Assembly: GCA_034433375.1 (NCBI GenBank) | Contig: DAOUAQ010000169.1 | Location: 1-24,784 of the forward strand | DNA: 24,784 nucleotides | DNA from: DSWT01 sp034433375 | GTDB lineage: Bacteria; Chloroflexota; Anaerolineae; B4-G1; SLSP01 | Reading direction: 5' to 3' | Shown here: positions 1-6,446 of the stretch, in pieces | Numbering within the stretch: position 1 is the stretch's first letter | Layout of the letters: each line of letters starts with the position of its first letter | The notes under the pieces: generated by a model | Told to the model about the DNA's origin: nothing | The model's database searches: none | The model's input: the letters and a program-made list of their open reading frames with translations, nothing else | Position numbers and translations under genes: made by a program

Positions 1-72
1 TGGCGGAATCAAGGGGGCCAGAATCGCCCATTCACTGTCTGTCAAATCCGTAGGATATGCTTTGCGCTTCAT
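1..72 (-). CDS. IS5-family transposase, N-terminal fragment
   Basis: The reverse strand from 72 translates as MKRKAYPTDLTDSEWAILAP followed by LIPP. This is the highly characteristic N-terminus of IS5-family (IS427/IS1031 group) transposases: the YPTDLTDSEWAIL segment is the start of the DUF4096-type DNA-binding domain. Only 24 codons fall in the window, and the DDE catalytic domain must lie to the left. The gene reads away from the imuB operon, so it is not expected to drive it. The family call is firm from this motif; the subgroup is less sure. Confidence 0.85.
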   Translation of the reverse strand, partial: MKRKAYPTDLTDSEWAILAPLIPP

Positions 73-108
73 ATCCTACACTATATCACATACTTTTCAG
101 ACACGCTC
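1..108 (-). mobile_element. IS5-family insertion sequence, 5' end only (cut by window edge)
   Basis: The reverse strand from 108 to 101 reads GAGCGTGT, a typical terminal inverted-repeat start for IS5-family elements of the IS427/IS1031 type. It is followed by an AT-rich leader and then the transposase start at 72. A TAA trinucleotide lies just outside, at 109-111, as expected for the TA or TNA target duplications of this group. The rest of the element lies beyond the window, so its completeness is unknown. Confidence 0.75.
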
Positions 109-483
109 TAAGGCATGGACGACAGTGTTTCACATAGCATACCGAAACTTCAGTTCAGGCGCGCTTACTTTAACGGCGGGGGATTCGTCTTAGGCGCTGT
201 ACTGCTCTACGGTCAGGCGCGCATGATGGTGGAACGAGTCTAGCACACAGACGCGACAGACTTCACGGAAACATCGGAAGGAACAGTGAGCGGTGACAAT
301 AGTCCATCCGATGGTCGGCGCACACCGACGCTTTCGCTACTTCAACGTGCCTATACGTTCAGTGTAGCACAACTACAGAAGGTTACAACTAAACTTTGTC
401 GCCACTCCATCGCCATTTGCTGACATTACCCTGTGGCATCTGCACCCAAAATATGTGCCATAACCGCGTCTCGGTGAAAACAC
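109..483. other. Intergenic stretch between the IS5 end and the imuB promoter; no recognised gene
   Basis: No recognisable coding sequence was found here on either strand. A 42-codon open frame at 115-243 on the plus strand (starting MDDSVSHSIP) has a hydrophobic centre but resembles nothing known. A GTG-initiated frame from about 286 to 423 is also open but unsupported. A small hairpin with 5-base arms (GTCGG and CCGAC) lies around 312-330. The stretch may be degenerate flanking DNA next to the IS. Confidence 0.4.
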
Positions 484-512
484 TTGACCGTCATCACTCG
501 GCTCGTTATAAT
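484..512 (+). promoter_or_regulatory. Sigma-70-type promoter of the imuB operon
   Basis: TTGACC at 484-489 and TATAAT at 507-512 are separated by exactly 17 bases, one base from the full -35 consensus and a perfect -10. The expected transcription start is near 518-520. It lies inside the longest possible upstream extension of the imuB reading frame, which argues that translation begins downstream, at 555. Confidence 0.8.
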
Positions 513-516
513 GAAA

Positions 517-532
517 TAGAACCTATGTTCTA
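517..532 (+). promoter_or_regulatory. LexA-box-like operator (GAAC-N4-GTTC palindrome)
   Basis: TAGAACCTATGTTCTA is an inverted repeat with perfect 6-base arms (TAGAAC and GTTCTA) around a 4-base centre. The GAAC-N4-GTTC core is the classic Gram-positive-type SOS box bound by LexA/DinR. It begins 4 bases after the -10 hexamer and covers the expected transcription start, an ideal position for repression. The downstream gene belongs to the SOS mutagenesis cassette, which supports the call independently. Binding itself is inferred. Confidence 0.75.
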
Positions 533-554
533 TACTGTTGGAATCGAGTCGCCG

Positions 555-1964
555 ATGAAAATCATCTGCCTGCTCGCTGCCCATTTGCCGGTCCAGGTCG
601 AACAGCAGGCCGGAGCGCCGGATGCCGCGCCACTCATCGTGGGAGGTCGCCCCTGGGACCCCGGCGCGGTGCTGGATTGCTCTCCGGCTGCGGCCTCTGC
701 CGGAGTGCGCCTGGGGATGCGCCTGGCGCGCGCGGCGCAGGTGTGTCCCGGCGCGACTTTCGTCCCCGCACGGGAAGCCGTCTACCGCGAAGCCCACGCT
801 GTACTCGAATCCGTGCTGCGCCAGTGCACCGACCGCGTCGAGACGGCGGGGCTCGGCTACCTGTTCGCCGATGTGTCCGATTTGCGTATCCCTGCAGGGC
901 GTGACCCCGCGCAGGCGGACGTGGAACTGGCCCGATCGCTGTCGCGCGAGGTACAACAGGTCAGCCCCCTGGATGCCCACATCGGCCTGGCTCCTCAACG
1001 CTTCACCGCCGAACAAGCCGCGCGCGCCGCCCGGCCACACGGCTGGTGTCCGGTGCAGCCTGGACAGGAACGCACCTTTCTGTCTCCATTGCCCCTCGAA
1101 AGCCTGCCCCTCGATCCCGAAATGCACCGCCGTCTGCACCTGCTGGGGATCACTACACTGGGCACACTGGCGGCCTTGCCTCGCGCTGCCATCGTGCGGC
1201 AGTTTGGCGCGGATGCTGGGCTGTTCCACGACCTGGCTGCCGGACGCGATCTACGCGGCATTTACCCCGATGCCCCGCCCCTGGTGGTGGAACGCAGTCA
1301 CCAATGCGAGCCGCCGTTGCGCGATGCTGGCCCCCTGATCGCGCGTGTGGCACGGCTGGGTGAAAGCGTGGCGACCGACCTGGCACGGCGCAAACATCAG
1401 GCGCAGGGAATGACGCTGGCGCTCGAAGACGAGACCGGGAAAACGCACATCGTCAGTACCGCCGTCGAACCACCCACGGCGGACATCGACCAACTCAAAC
1501 GCCAAGCCGTGGGACTGGCAACCCGCGTCACCCTTACTCGCGCCGTGAGCCGTGTCACCCTGACGCTGTATCCCTTGCGTCCGGCCTATCTGGCGGCGAC
1601 GCAGCTGGCCCTGTTTTCCGCCCCTACCGACGCGCGCGGGCGCGCCCTGCAGGAGACCTTGCGGCGGCTGCGCCAGCGCTTTGGCGAACTGATCGTCATC
1701 GTGGCGTCGCTGCTGGCCCCGCCCGGCCCGCGCGCGATCCAGACCACGCTTGACGCTGCCGGGCAACCGTTGGCCCTGGTGTGGGATCAACGCTTTCACC
1801 CCGTCGCCCGTGTCTACGAGCACTGGCGCGAACGGCGGCGCTGGTGGACGCAGCCGGTGCTACGCGACTACTACCGCGTCGAACTGCGCGATCATCAAGT
1901 CAAGATCGTGTTCCGCGACCTGGCCAGTGATATCTGGTATCTGGAACGGTGGTGGCGCTGGTGA
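555..1964 (+). CDS. imuB: ImuB-type Y-family DNA polymerase-like protein (catalytically degenerate)
   Basis: This 469-residue protein resembles ImuB, the inactive Y-family subunit that links DnaE2 to the sliding clamp in SOS mutagenesis. The polymerase fold is recognisable from the segment ending in AGVRLGMRLARAAQVCPGA and from the little-finger-like second half. The catalytic acidic residues are missing: the first motif reads ICLLAAHLP where polymerases have a D-x-D core, and the SxDE region is replaced by AGLGYLFADV. The C-terminus has the Trp-rich RDYYRVEL...FRDLASDIWYLERWW tail usual for ImuB-like proteins. The open frame extends up to 396, but the promoter and operator at 484-532 make the ATG at 555 the likely start; it has only a weak GGAA upstream. 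Its TGA overlaps the dnaE2 GTG (GTGA), so the two were translationally coupled. Confidence 0.85.
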   Translation: MKIICLLAAHLPVQVEQQAGAPDAAPLIVGGRPWDPGAVLDCSPAAASAGVRLGMRLARAAQVCPGATFVPAREAVYREAHAVLESVLRQCTDRVETAGLGYLFADVSDLRIPAGRDPAQADVELARSLSREVQQVSPLDAHIGLAPQRFTAEQAARAARPHGWCPVQPGQERTFLSPLPLESLPLDPEMHRRLHLLGITTLGTLAALPRAAIVRQFGADAGLFHDLAAGRDLRGIYPDAPPLVVERSHQCEPPLRDAGPLIARVARLGESVATDLARRKHQAQGMTLALEDETGKTHIVSTAVEPPTADIDQLKRQAVGLATRVTLTRAVSRVTLTLYPLRPAYLAATQLALFSAPTDARGRALQETLRRLRQRFGELIVIVASLLAPPGPRAIQTTLDAAGQPLALVWDQRFHPVARVYEHWRERRRWWTQPVLRDYYRVELRDHQVKIVFRDLASDIWYLERWWRW

Positions 1965-2050
1965 AACTCCAATACATCGAACTGCACGCCCATTCCAGCC
2001 ACAGCTTGCTGGACGGTGTTGTGTCCCCGCAGAGCCTGGTCGAGCACGGC
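1961..2050 (+). pseudogene. dnaE2: dnaE2 (error-prone DNA polymerase III alpha) 5' remnant
   Basis: From the GTG at 1961, overlapping the imuB stop as GTGA, the frame reads VKLQYIELHAHSSHSLLDGV and on to VSPQSLVEH. This is the start of the PHP domain of DnaE/DnaE2-type polymerases: the ELHAHS segment carries the metal-binding histidines, and LLDG is conserved. DnaE2 normally exceeds 1000 residues. Here recognisable sequence ends at about codon 30, where the DNA becomes the 3' part of a HEAT gene on the opposite strand. The frame then runs on as nonsense to a stop at 2207-2209. The polymerase module of this SOS cassette is therefore lost unless a copy exists elsewhere. Confidence 0.85.
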
Positions 2051-2051
2051 T

Positions 2052-3110
2052 CCACGGCACGGGCGTCGCCCAGCTGCCCCAGCGCATCTGCTGCCTTCTG
2101 GCACACATACTTGTCGCTATCCTTGAGCGCGGCACTGAGCGGCTCCACGGCACGGATGTCGCCAAGCTGCCCCAGCGCCTCCGCCGCGTCCCTGCACACA
2201 CCCGGGTAGCCATCCTTGAGCGCAGCGATGAGCGGCTCCACGGCACGGGCGTCGCCAAGCTACCCCAACGCCCACGCCGCAAGCTGGCGCACATCCTTGT
2301 CGCTATCCTTGAGCGCGGCGATGGGCGGTTCCGCGGTAGGCGCGCCAAGTCGCCCCAATGCCTTCGCCGCGTTCTTGCGCACATCCTCATCGCTATCTTT
2401 GAGCGTGGCGATGAGCGGCTCCACCGCGGGCGCGCCAATCGCCACACATTGATCCCATTGCGGTTCGGCAATCCAGTATGTTGCCCACGCCTCGTTCCGG
2501 TCCGGCTGCCAGCCGAGTGCGTCTAGCACCTTCGCTGCACGCTGGCGCACATCCTGGTCGCTATCCTTGAGCGCGGCGATGAGCGACTCCACGCCAGGCG
2601 CACCAAGTTGTCCCAATGCCTCCGCCGTGGCTTGGCGCACATCCTTGGCGCTGTCCTTAAGCGCAACAATGAGCGGCTCCACGGCACGGGCGTCACCCAG
2701 CTGCTTCAACGCCCCCGCCGCGTCCTTGCGTACATACACGACGCCATCCTTGAGCGCGGCGATGAGCGGCTCCACCGCGGGCGTGCCAATCGCCACAGAT
2801 TGATCCCATTGCGATTTGGCAACCCAGTATGTTGCCCCCGCCTCGTTCTGGTCCGGCTGCCAGCCAAGTGCATCTAGCGCCCCCGCCGCACGCCGGCGCA
2901 CACTCCGGTCACAATCCTTGAGCGCGGCGATGAGCGGCTCCACGCCGGGGCGCCAAGTCGCCCCCGTGCCTCCGCCGCAGCCTGGCGCACATCCTCATCG
3001 CTATCCTTGAGCGCGGCGATGAGCGGCTCGACGGCACGAGCGTCGCCGATCTTGCCCAGCGCCTCGGCGGCGTGGCACACCATCCGGTCATCATTCCCAA
3101 GCGCAGCAAT
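2052..3110 (-). repeat. Near-identical HEAT-repeat coding units
   Basis: Units of about 93-96 bases with the core GATGAGCGGCTCCACGGCAC (plus-strand reading) recur through this stretch. A longer block of about 351 bases (117 codons) is tandemly duplicated: the segment from 2401 through the LGWQPDRNEA-coding part is closely matched from 2752. The high similarity between units suggests recent expansion by unequal recombination or slippage, and it gives ample substrate for the rearrangement seen at the 3' end. Confidence 0.8.
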
Positions 3111-3727
3111 CACGGTTCTAAATGCCCCCGGTCGATTTGTTCTAGCGCCCAGGCGGCAGCCTTACGGACGGCTTCTTCTTCGTCTTTCTCTAGCACATCT
3201 GCAAGATAAGACTCTGCTTTTTTATCTCTTATCACGCCCAAGGCGTATGCCGCAGCAACTGCCGCCCGCATAGCCCGCTTCCTGTTTTGGATAGCATCCC
3301 AACACCAGGCAACCGAAATTGGATCGGTCACTTGCCCGCTCATAAGCATATAGCGGTAGGTCCAACTGTTCAATATGGTGATGAACAGGTAACATTGTTG
3401 TTTATGCCCCAAGTACAGGGCAAGTTCTTCTATTTTGCCTAATAAAGTTTGCTCATCCTCGACACCCTGGATAAAGGGGGTTACGGTATCAATCGTGATT
3501 TGCCGTATTGCTCCAACGAGTATTTCTGCGAAGGCGAGCTCTATATAGCCAATGAGCACATGCTCAAGTGCCGCCAGCGCCCTCATTCCGCCAATTTTCC
3601 CCAGCGCCTCAGCGGCTTCGCGGCGCACGTCTTTATCCGCATACTCTAACGCCACAATCAAACCGTTCACATTTCGCGTTGCGTAAAGTCTCTGAATATC
3701 TATTGTTTCTGGAGACATTCTGCCCTC

Positions 3728-4339
3728 CTACTGGGGATAATACACCACTCGACTCCAAAGCCGATAGATGCGGTGATACGAGTCCTCCACCAGGAAGCCG
3801 AAGCCCAGCCCATAACTGCCGCTGTCGGGCGTTTCGATGCGGAAATGCTCGCAGATAGCGCTCTCGCTGCCAAAGGCACGGATTTCGGACTCAACAAATG
3901 CCAGAATCCCTTCGGTCAGGTCAAGCGGTTGGGGCTGATGCAGGGGATGCGCTTCCTTCCAGCGGCGAAAGCAAAAGGTGAGGGCGAAATCGGAAACGAA
4001 GCGCGCCTGGGTAAGATACCCCTGCTGAAAGTCATCGGCGCGCTGGGCAAAGACGGCGTACTTGCTCCCGCCGCACACGTCCAGCAGGGCAAGCGCCGCG
4101 CCCAGGTTCTGCCGCGTATCGTGCCGGACATCGAAGTAGAGCAGACCGAAAGACGATGTGGTCAGCTCGACCTTGCGCAGGATGTCCTCCATTGACCTGC
4201 CGAACGGATGGCGTCTTTCTTCCCACGCAAAAGGCTCCCTGGCAATGGCTGCCAGGTTGGTCGGAGAGTCCTCATCTCCTACTAGTTGACCGGGCAGAGC
4301 GATTACCTTTTGACCGTGGTTGTTTTCAAAAGTAAGCAT
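3728..4339 (-). CDS. Conserved-looking soluble protein of unknown function
   Basis: This is a 203-residue protein that I do not recognise. The frame stays open further upstream, but that part is a shadow of the ATPase gene. The ATG at 4339 is preceded by GGAGG four bases away and starts MLTFENNHGQKVIALPGQLV. There is no signal peptide or clear membrane span. The middle contains TTSSFGLLYFDVRHDTRQN and a possible alpha/beta core, and the C-terminus is aromatic (YRLWSRVVYYPQ). It lies 16 bases after the AAA_28-like ATPase gene and 9 bases before the long HEAT gene, so it is surely co-transcribed. A partner or effector of the ATPase is possible, but nothing in the sequence shows it. Confidence 0.7.
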   Translation of the reverse strand: MLTFENNHGQKVIALPGQLVGDEDSPTNLAAIAREPFAWEERRHPFGRSMEDILRKVELTTSSFGLLYFDVRHDTRQNLGAALALLDVCGGSKYAVFAQRADDFQQGYLTQARFVSDFALTFCFRRWKEAHPLHQPQPLDLTEGILAFVESEIRAFGSESAICEHFRIETPDSGSYGLGFGFLVEDSYHRIYRLWSRVVYYPQ

Positions 4340-4355
4340 CTTTCCTCCAAAACTT

Positions 4356-4949
4356 TCATCCTTCCTGCCATAATACTTCCATCGCCTGCCGCGCCGCCGT
4401 GGATTTGGTCTGCCAATCCCGTCCAGCGTTGTCCAGCAGCACATAGCGTGGATGGGCGTCCCACACCTGCCGCAGCAGATGATCCAGACAGATGGCTTCT
4501 TCCGGGGTTTCGGGGTGGTGCGCCTCGGGGGAAGGTCGATAGGCGTACGCCGCACCGTCCGCCGCGGTGACCAGATGGACGACGGCGGCGTAACGGCAAT
4601 AGTGTTCCTGCCGCGTGGTGGCGGTGAGTGTGAAGAACTCCTCCTCCGGCCAGCCGCGCGCCAGCCAGTAAGCCAGCGAGACCAGGCTGCCACGATGACA
4701 CAGCACCAGGCGCGGGGCGGCTCCTGCCAGCCCGCGCCGCAGACCGTCCTCCAGCGCCATTTGCAGGCTGACCATCACCTGCTGGAAGCGCGGCTCGCGG
4801 ACCGAAATGCCCAGGCCGGGCATCAGGGCGATGGCTTCGGGCAGGGCAGCAACTCGACTGCGCCAGGCAGGATCGCGAAGCAGTTCTTCTATCAGCGCCG
4901 TCTTGCCGCCGCCCGGCCCGCCGGTGAGGACGATGAAGCGCAGGGTCAT
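4356..4949 (-). CDS. P-loop ATPase, AAA_28-like
   Basis: This 197-residue protein is one compact P-loop domain. The Walker A motif GGPGGGKT is at residues 10-17, directly after the first strand (FIVLT). Further marks of the AAA_28 (NadR-related nucleoside-kinase-like) group are PEAIAL after the first helix, LCHRGSLVSLAYWLARG in the position of the usual DRGxxDxLAYW motif, and a C-terminal SPEAHHPETPEEA...LDHLLRQVWDAHP segment like the usual R-x-E-x(3)-EA...HP region. The Asp of the DRG motif is His here, so catalysis may be altered. Its ATG overlaps the stop of the upstream HEAT gene (ATGA, 4946-4949). Substrate and role are unknown; a small-molecule or peptide kinase is as likely as a regulatory ATPase. 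Confidence 0.75.
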   Translation of the reverse strand: MTLRFIVLTGGPGGGKTALIEELLRDPAWRSRVAALPEAIALMPGLGISVREPRFQQVMVSLQMALEDGLRRGLAGAAPRLVLCHRGSLVSLAYWLARGWPEEEFFTLTATTRQEHYCRYAAVVHLVTAADGAAYAYRPSPEAHHPETPEEAICLDHLLRQVWDAHPRYVLLDNAGRDWQTKSTAARQAMEVLWQEG

Positions 4950-5328
4950 AGGGGAAACGCTACGCCAATGCCTTCGTCAACATGATAATCATAATGATCG
5001 AACTGGCCCTCATTCACGCGTTCATCGGTATGGGGAACGCATATCGCGGCGCGCTGAGCGAGAATTTGCTGTTTGTCAGCCGTGGACAGGATGCCCTGAT
5101 GGTAGATTTTGACCAGCGCCCTGGCGGCGGCTTGGCGCATGTCGCTATTCTTATCCCCGAGCGCGGCGATGAGCGGCTCCACGGCGCGGGGGTCGCCCAG
5201 TTCGCCAGGGCGCGGGCGGCGTCGTAGCGTATCTCCCAATCTTTCTGATACCCCAGCGCTTTGACCAGCCCGTTCACATCGCGGCGGGCTTTCATATTTT
5301 CTATGTTGGGTGGTCCAAACAATGACAT
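4946..5328 (-). pseudogene. Short HEAT protein with His-Xaa-Asp tail, frameshifted
   Basis: The gene starts at 5328 behind AGGAGG with the family signature MSLFGPPNIENMKARRDVNG. After about 41 residues (RYDAARALA) the frame is lost near 5205, where CTGGGCGAACTGG, as in sister repeats, appears as CTGGCGAACTGG: one G is missing. In the next frame HEAT coding resumes (ELGDPRAVEPLIAALGDKNS) and continues to 4946. Repaired, the protein would have about 127 residues: the leader, two to three HEAT units and a tail with HTD, HYD and HVD ending in GIGVAFPL. The intact tail suggests that the lesion is recent or a sequencing error in a G run. The stop overlaps the ATPase start (ATGA). The gene lies 37 bases after its intact paralogue and shares its N-terminal and C-terminal motifs. 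Confidence 0.8.
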
Positions 5329-5365
5329 GTCCTGCCTCCTTTCGGTTATGTAGGACAAATACGGC

Positions 5366-6430
5366 TCAGAGGGGGAAATCCACCCCAATGCCACCGTTAT
5401 CCGAGTGTTTATCGAGATGGCTGAAATCAGAATACGATTTATCTTGATGCGCATCCGAGTGTTGCTTGACGATGACGCTTCTATTGGAAAGTATCTTCGA
5501 CCTAATCGCATCAGGAATTTGCGCTCTTCGATAAATCTTTACAAGAGTTTGGGCAACAATTTTCCTCTCCCATGCAGCCTTGCGAACGCCTAGCCACTTT
5601 TGCAATTCTTCTACAAGGTAGTCAACTATTCGTGGATCATCATAGTTCCCCAGCGCTTCTGCTATTTTCATTTTTAAATAAGGACTGGCTTCTTCTGCCC
5701 ACCGCTCTATTAGCGCTTCAGCTACCCGTTGGTCATAAATATCTCCCAGAGCCACAATAGCTGTTTCTCTATGTTCCGGCTTGAACGTATCGAGCAATGC
5801 GATCAATGGCTCAACCGCGGGTGCGCCTATGGCCGATAGAGCGTCGGCAATCGCACGATGCGACTCGGCATCTATGCGCTTAAATTCGCTCGTGAGAACC
5901 TGAATCAAAGGGCGTATAGCACGCTCGTCACGGAATGCAGCAAGAACCTTTGCGTGAGCAACAACACTGATTCTCTCTTCTTTTTTGATGACCTTGGTAA
6001 TTCTTGTTACTGCACACTTATCCCCTAGCTCTATCAAAGTAGTGACAGCCGCATCCCGCACACGAGAATCGTCGAGCATTTCTATCAGAACATCAATTGT
6101 GCGCGAATCACTGTTTTTTCTCAAAGCCTCAATTGCCCTACGACGCACGCTTTCTTCCTCATACTCATTCTTGACCACATTTATCAACGAATCCACGGTG
6201 CGAGCATCGCTAATCTCCCCCAAGGCTAAAACTGCTCCTGCACGCGCTAATGGAGTACCTCCCCTGAGTGCCGCAATCAGCGATTCTACAGCAGGCGAGC
6301 CAATCTCGCTCAGTGCTTTGATGGCCGTCTCACGTATATTTTCATCTTCATACCTCAGCGCCTTGATCAGCCCTTGCACATCGCGGCGGGCTTTCATTTT
6401 TTTCACATTGGGTGGACCAAAGAGAAACAT
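5366..6430 (-). CDS. HEAT-repeat protein with C-terminal His-Xaa-Asp tail
   Basis: This 354-residue protein starts at 6430 (AGGAGG four bases upstream) with MFLFGPPNVKKMKARRDVQG, the leader shared by the HEAT proteins of this cluster. About nine PBS-lyase-like HEAT units follow (for example APAVEPLIALLDTF and DQRVAEALIERW), more diverged from each other than those of the broken gene. After a VKIY helix the last 31 residues leave the HEAT pattern: HSD, HQD, HLD and HSD are spaced over residues 324-342, and the protein ends GGIGVDFPL. The gene lies 16 bases after the tandem radical SAM/SPASM gene. HEAT domains mediate protein-protein contacts. A role as scaffold carrying a radical-SAM-modified tail is inferred from the tail and the neighbour. 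Confidence 0.85.
   Translation of the reverse strand: MFLFGPPNVKKMKARRDVQGLIKALRYEDENIRETAIKALSEIGSPAVESLIAALRGGTPLARAGAVLALGEISDARTVDSLINVVKNEYEEESVRRRAIEALRKNSDSRTIDVLIEMLDDSRVRDAAVTTLIELGDKCAVTRITKVIKKEERISVVAHAKVLAAFRDERAIRPLIQVLTSEFKRIDAESHRAIADALSAIGAPAVEPLIALLDTFKPEHRETAIVALGDIYDQRVAEALIERWAEEASPYLKMKIAEALGNYDDPRIVDYLVEELQKWLGVRKAAWERKIVAQTLVKIYRRAQIPDAIRSKILSNRSVIVKQHSDAHQDKSYSDFSHLDKHSDNGGIGVDFPL
5369..5461 (-). other. His-Xaa-Asp tail (candidate modification segment) of the intact HEAT protein
   Basis: These codons give four H-x-D triplets and the ending GIGVDFPL. The same layout (H-x-D-x-H-x-D, one or two residues, GIGVxFPL) occurs in the neighbouring HEAT gene at 4949-5032, although the two DNA sequences have diverged clearly. 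That points to selection on the peptide. Confidence 0.6.
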
Positions 6431-6446
6431 TTCGCCTCCTTTTTGT

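Larger units (their letters stand above)
1900..3718 (-). pseudogene. Long HEAT-repeat protein gene, broken (two frameshifts, one amber codon, recombined 3' end)
   Basis: Translation starts at 3718 (MSPETIDIQRLYATRNVNGL) behind an AGGAGG site and gives about 200 residues with HEAT units at both ends. A single-base loss near 3112 shifts the frame. A second single-base loss near 2945 shifts it again. An in-frame TAG at 2260-2262 stands where sister repeats have CAG (LGQLGD). Across these lesions the DNA still encodes an unbroken run of HEAT units of the form AVEPLIAALKDSDxDVRxxA, with two Trp-rich inserts (LDALGWQP, then YW...QWDQ). At about 2050 HEAT homology stops, and the last 48 residues, to a stop at 1900, are antisense reading of dnaE2/imuB. 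Several short proteins could be made, but no full-length solenoid. It is the last gene of the minus-strand cluster, 9 bases after its neighbour. Sequencing error could explain the indels but not easily the amber codon or the junction. Confidence 0.8.

Noticed and set aside
115..243. 42-codon plus-strand frame after the IS5 end
   Set aside because: There is no convincing ribosome-binding site, no known relative and no conservation evidence; it is kept only as a note on the intergenic stretch.
426..1229. Minus-strand open frame of 267 codons across imuB
   Set aside because: It is the shadow of imuB in a GC-rich stretch; imuB has the promoter, operator and family motifs.
2052..3110. Regularly spaced repeats that could look like a CRISPR array
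   Set aside because: The units are about 93-96 bases, lack unique spacers and translate as HEAT units on the minus strand.
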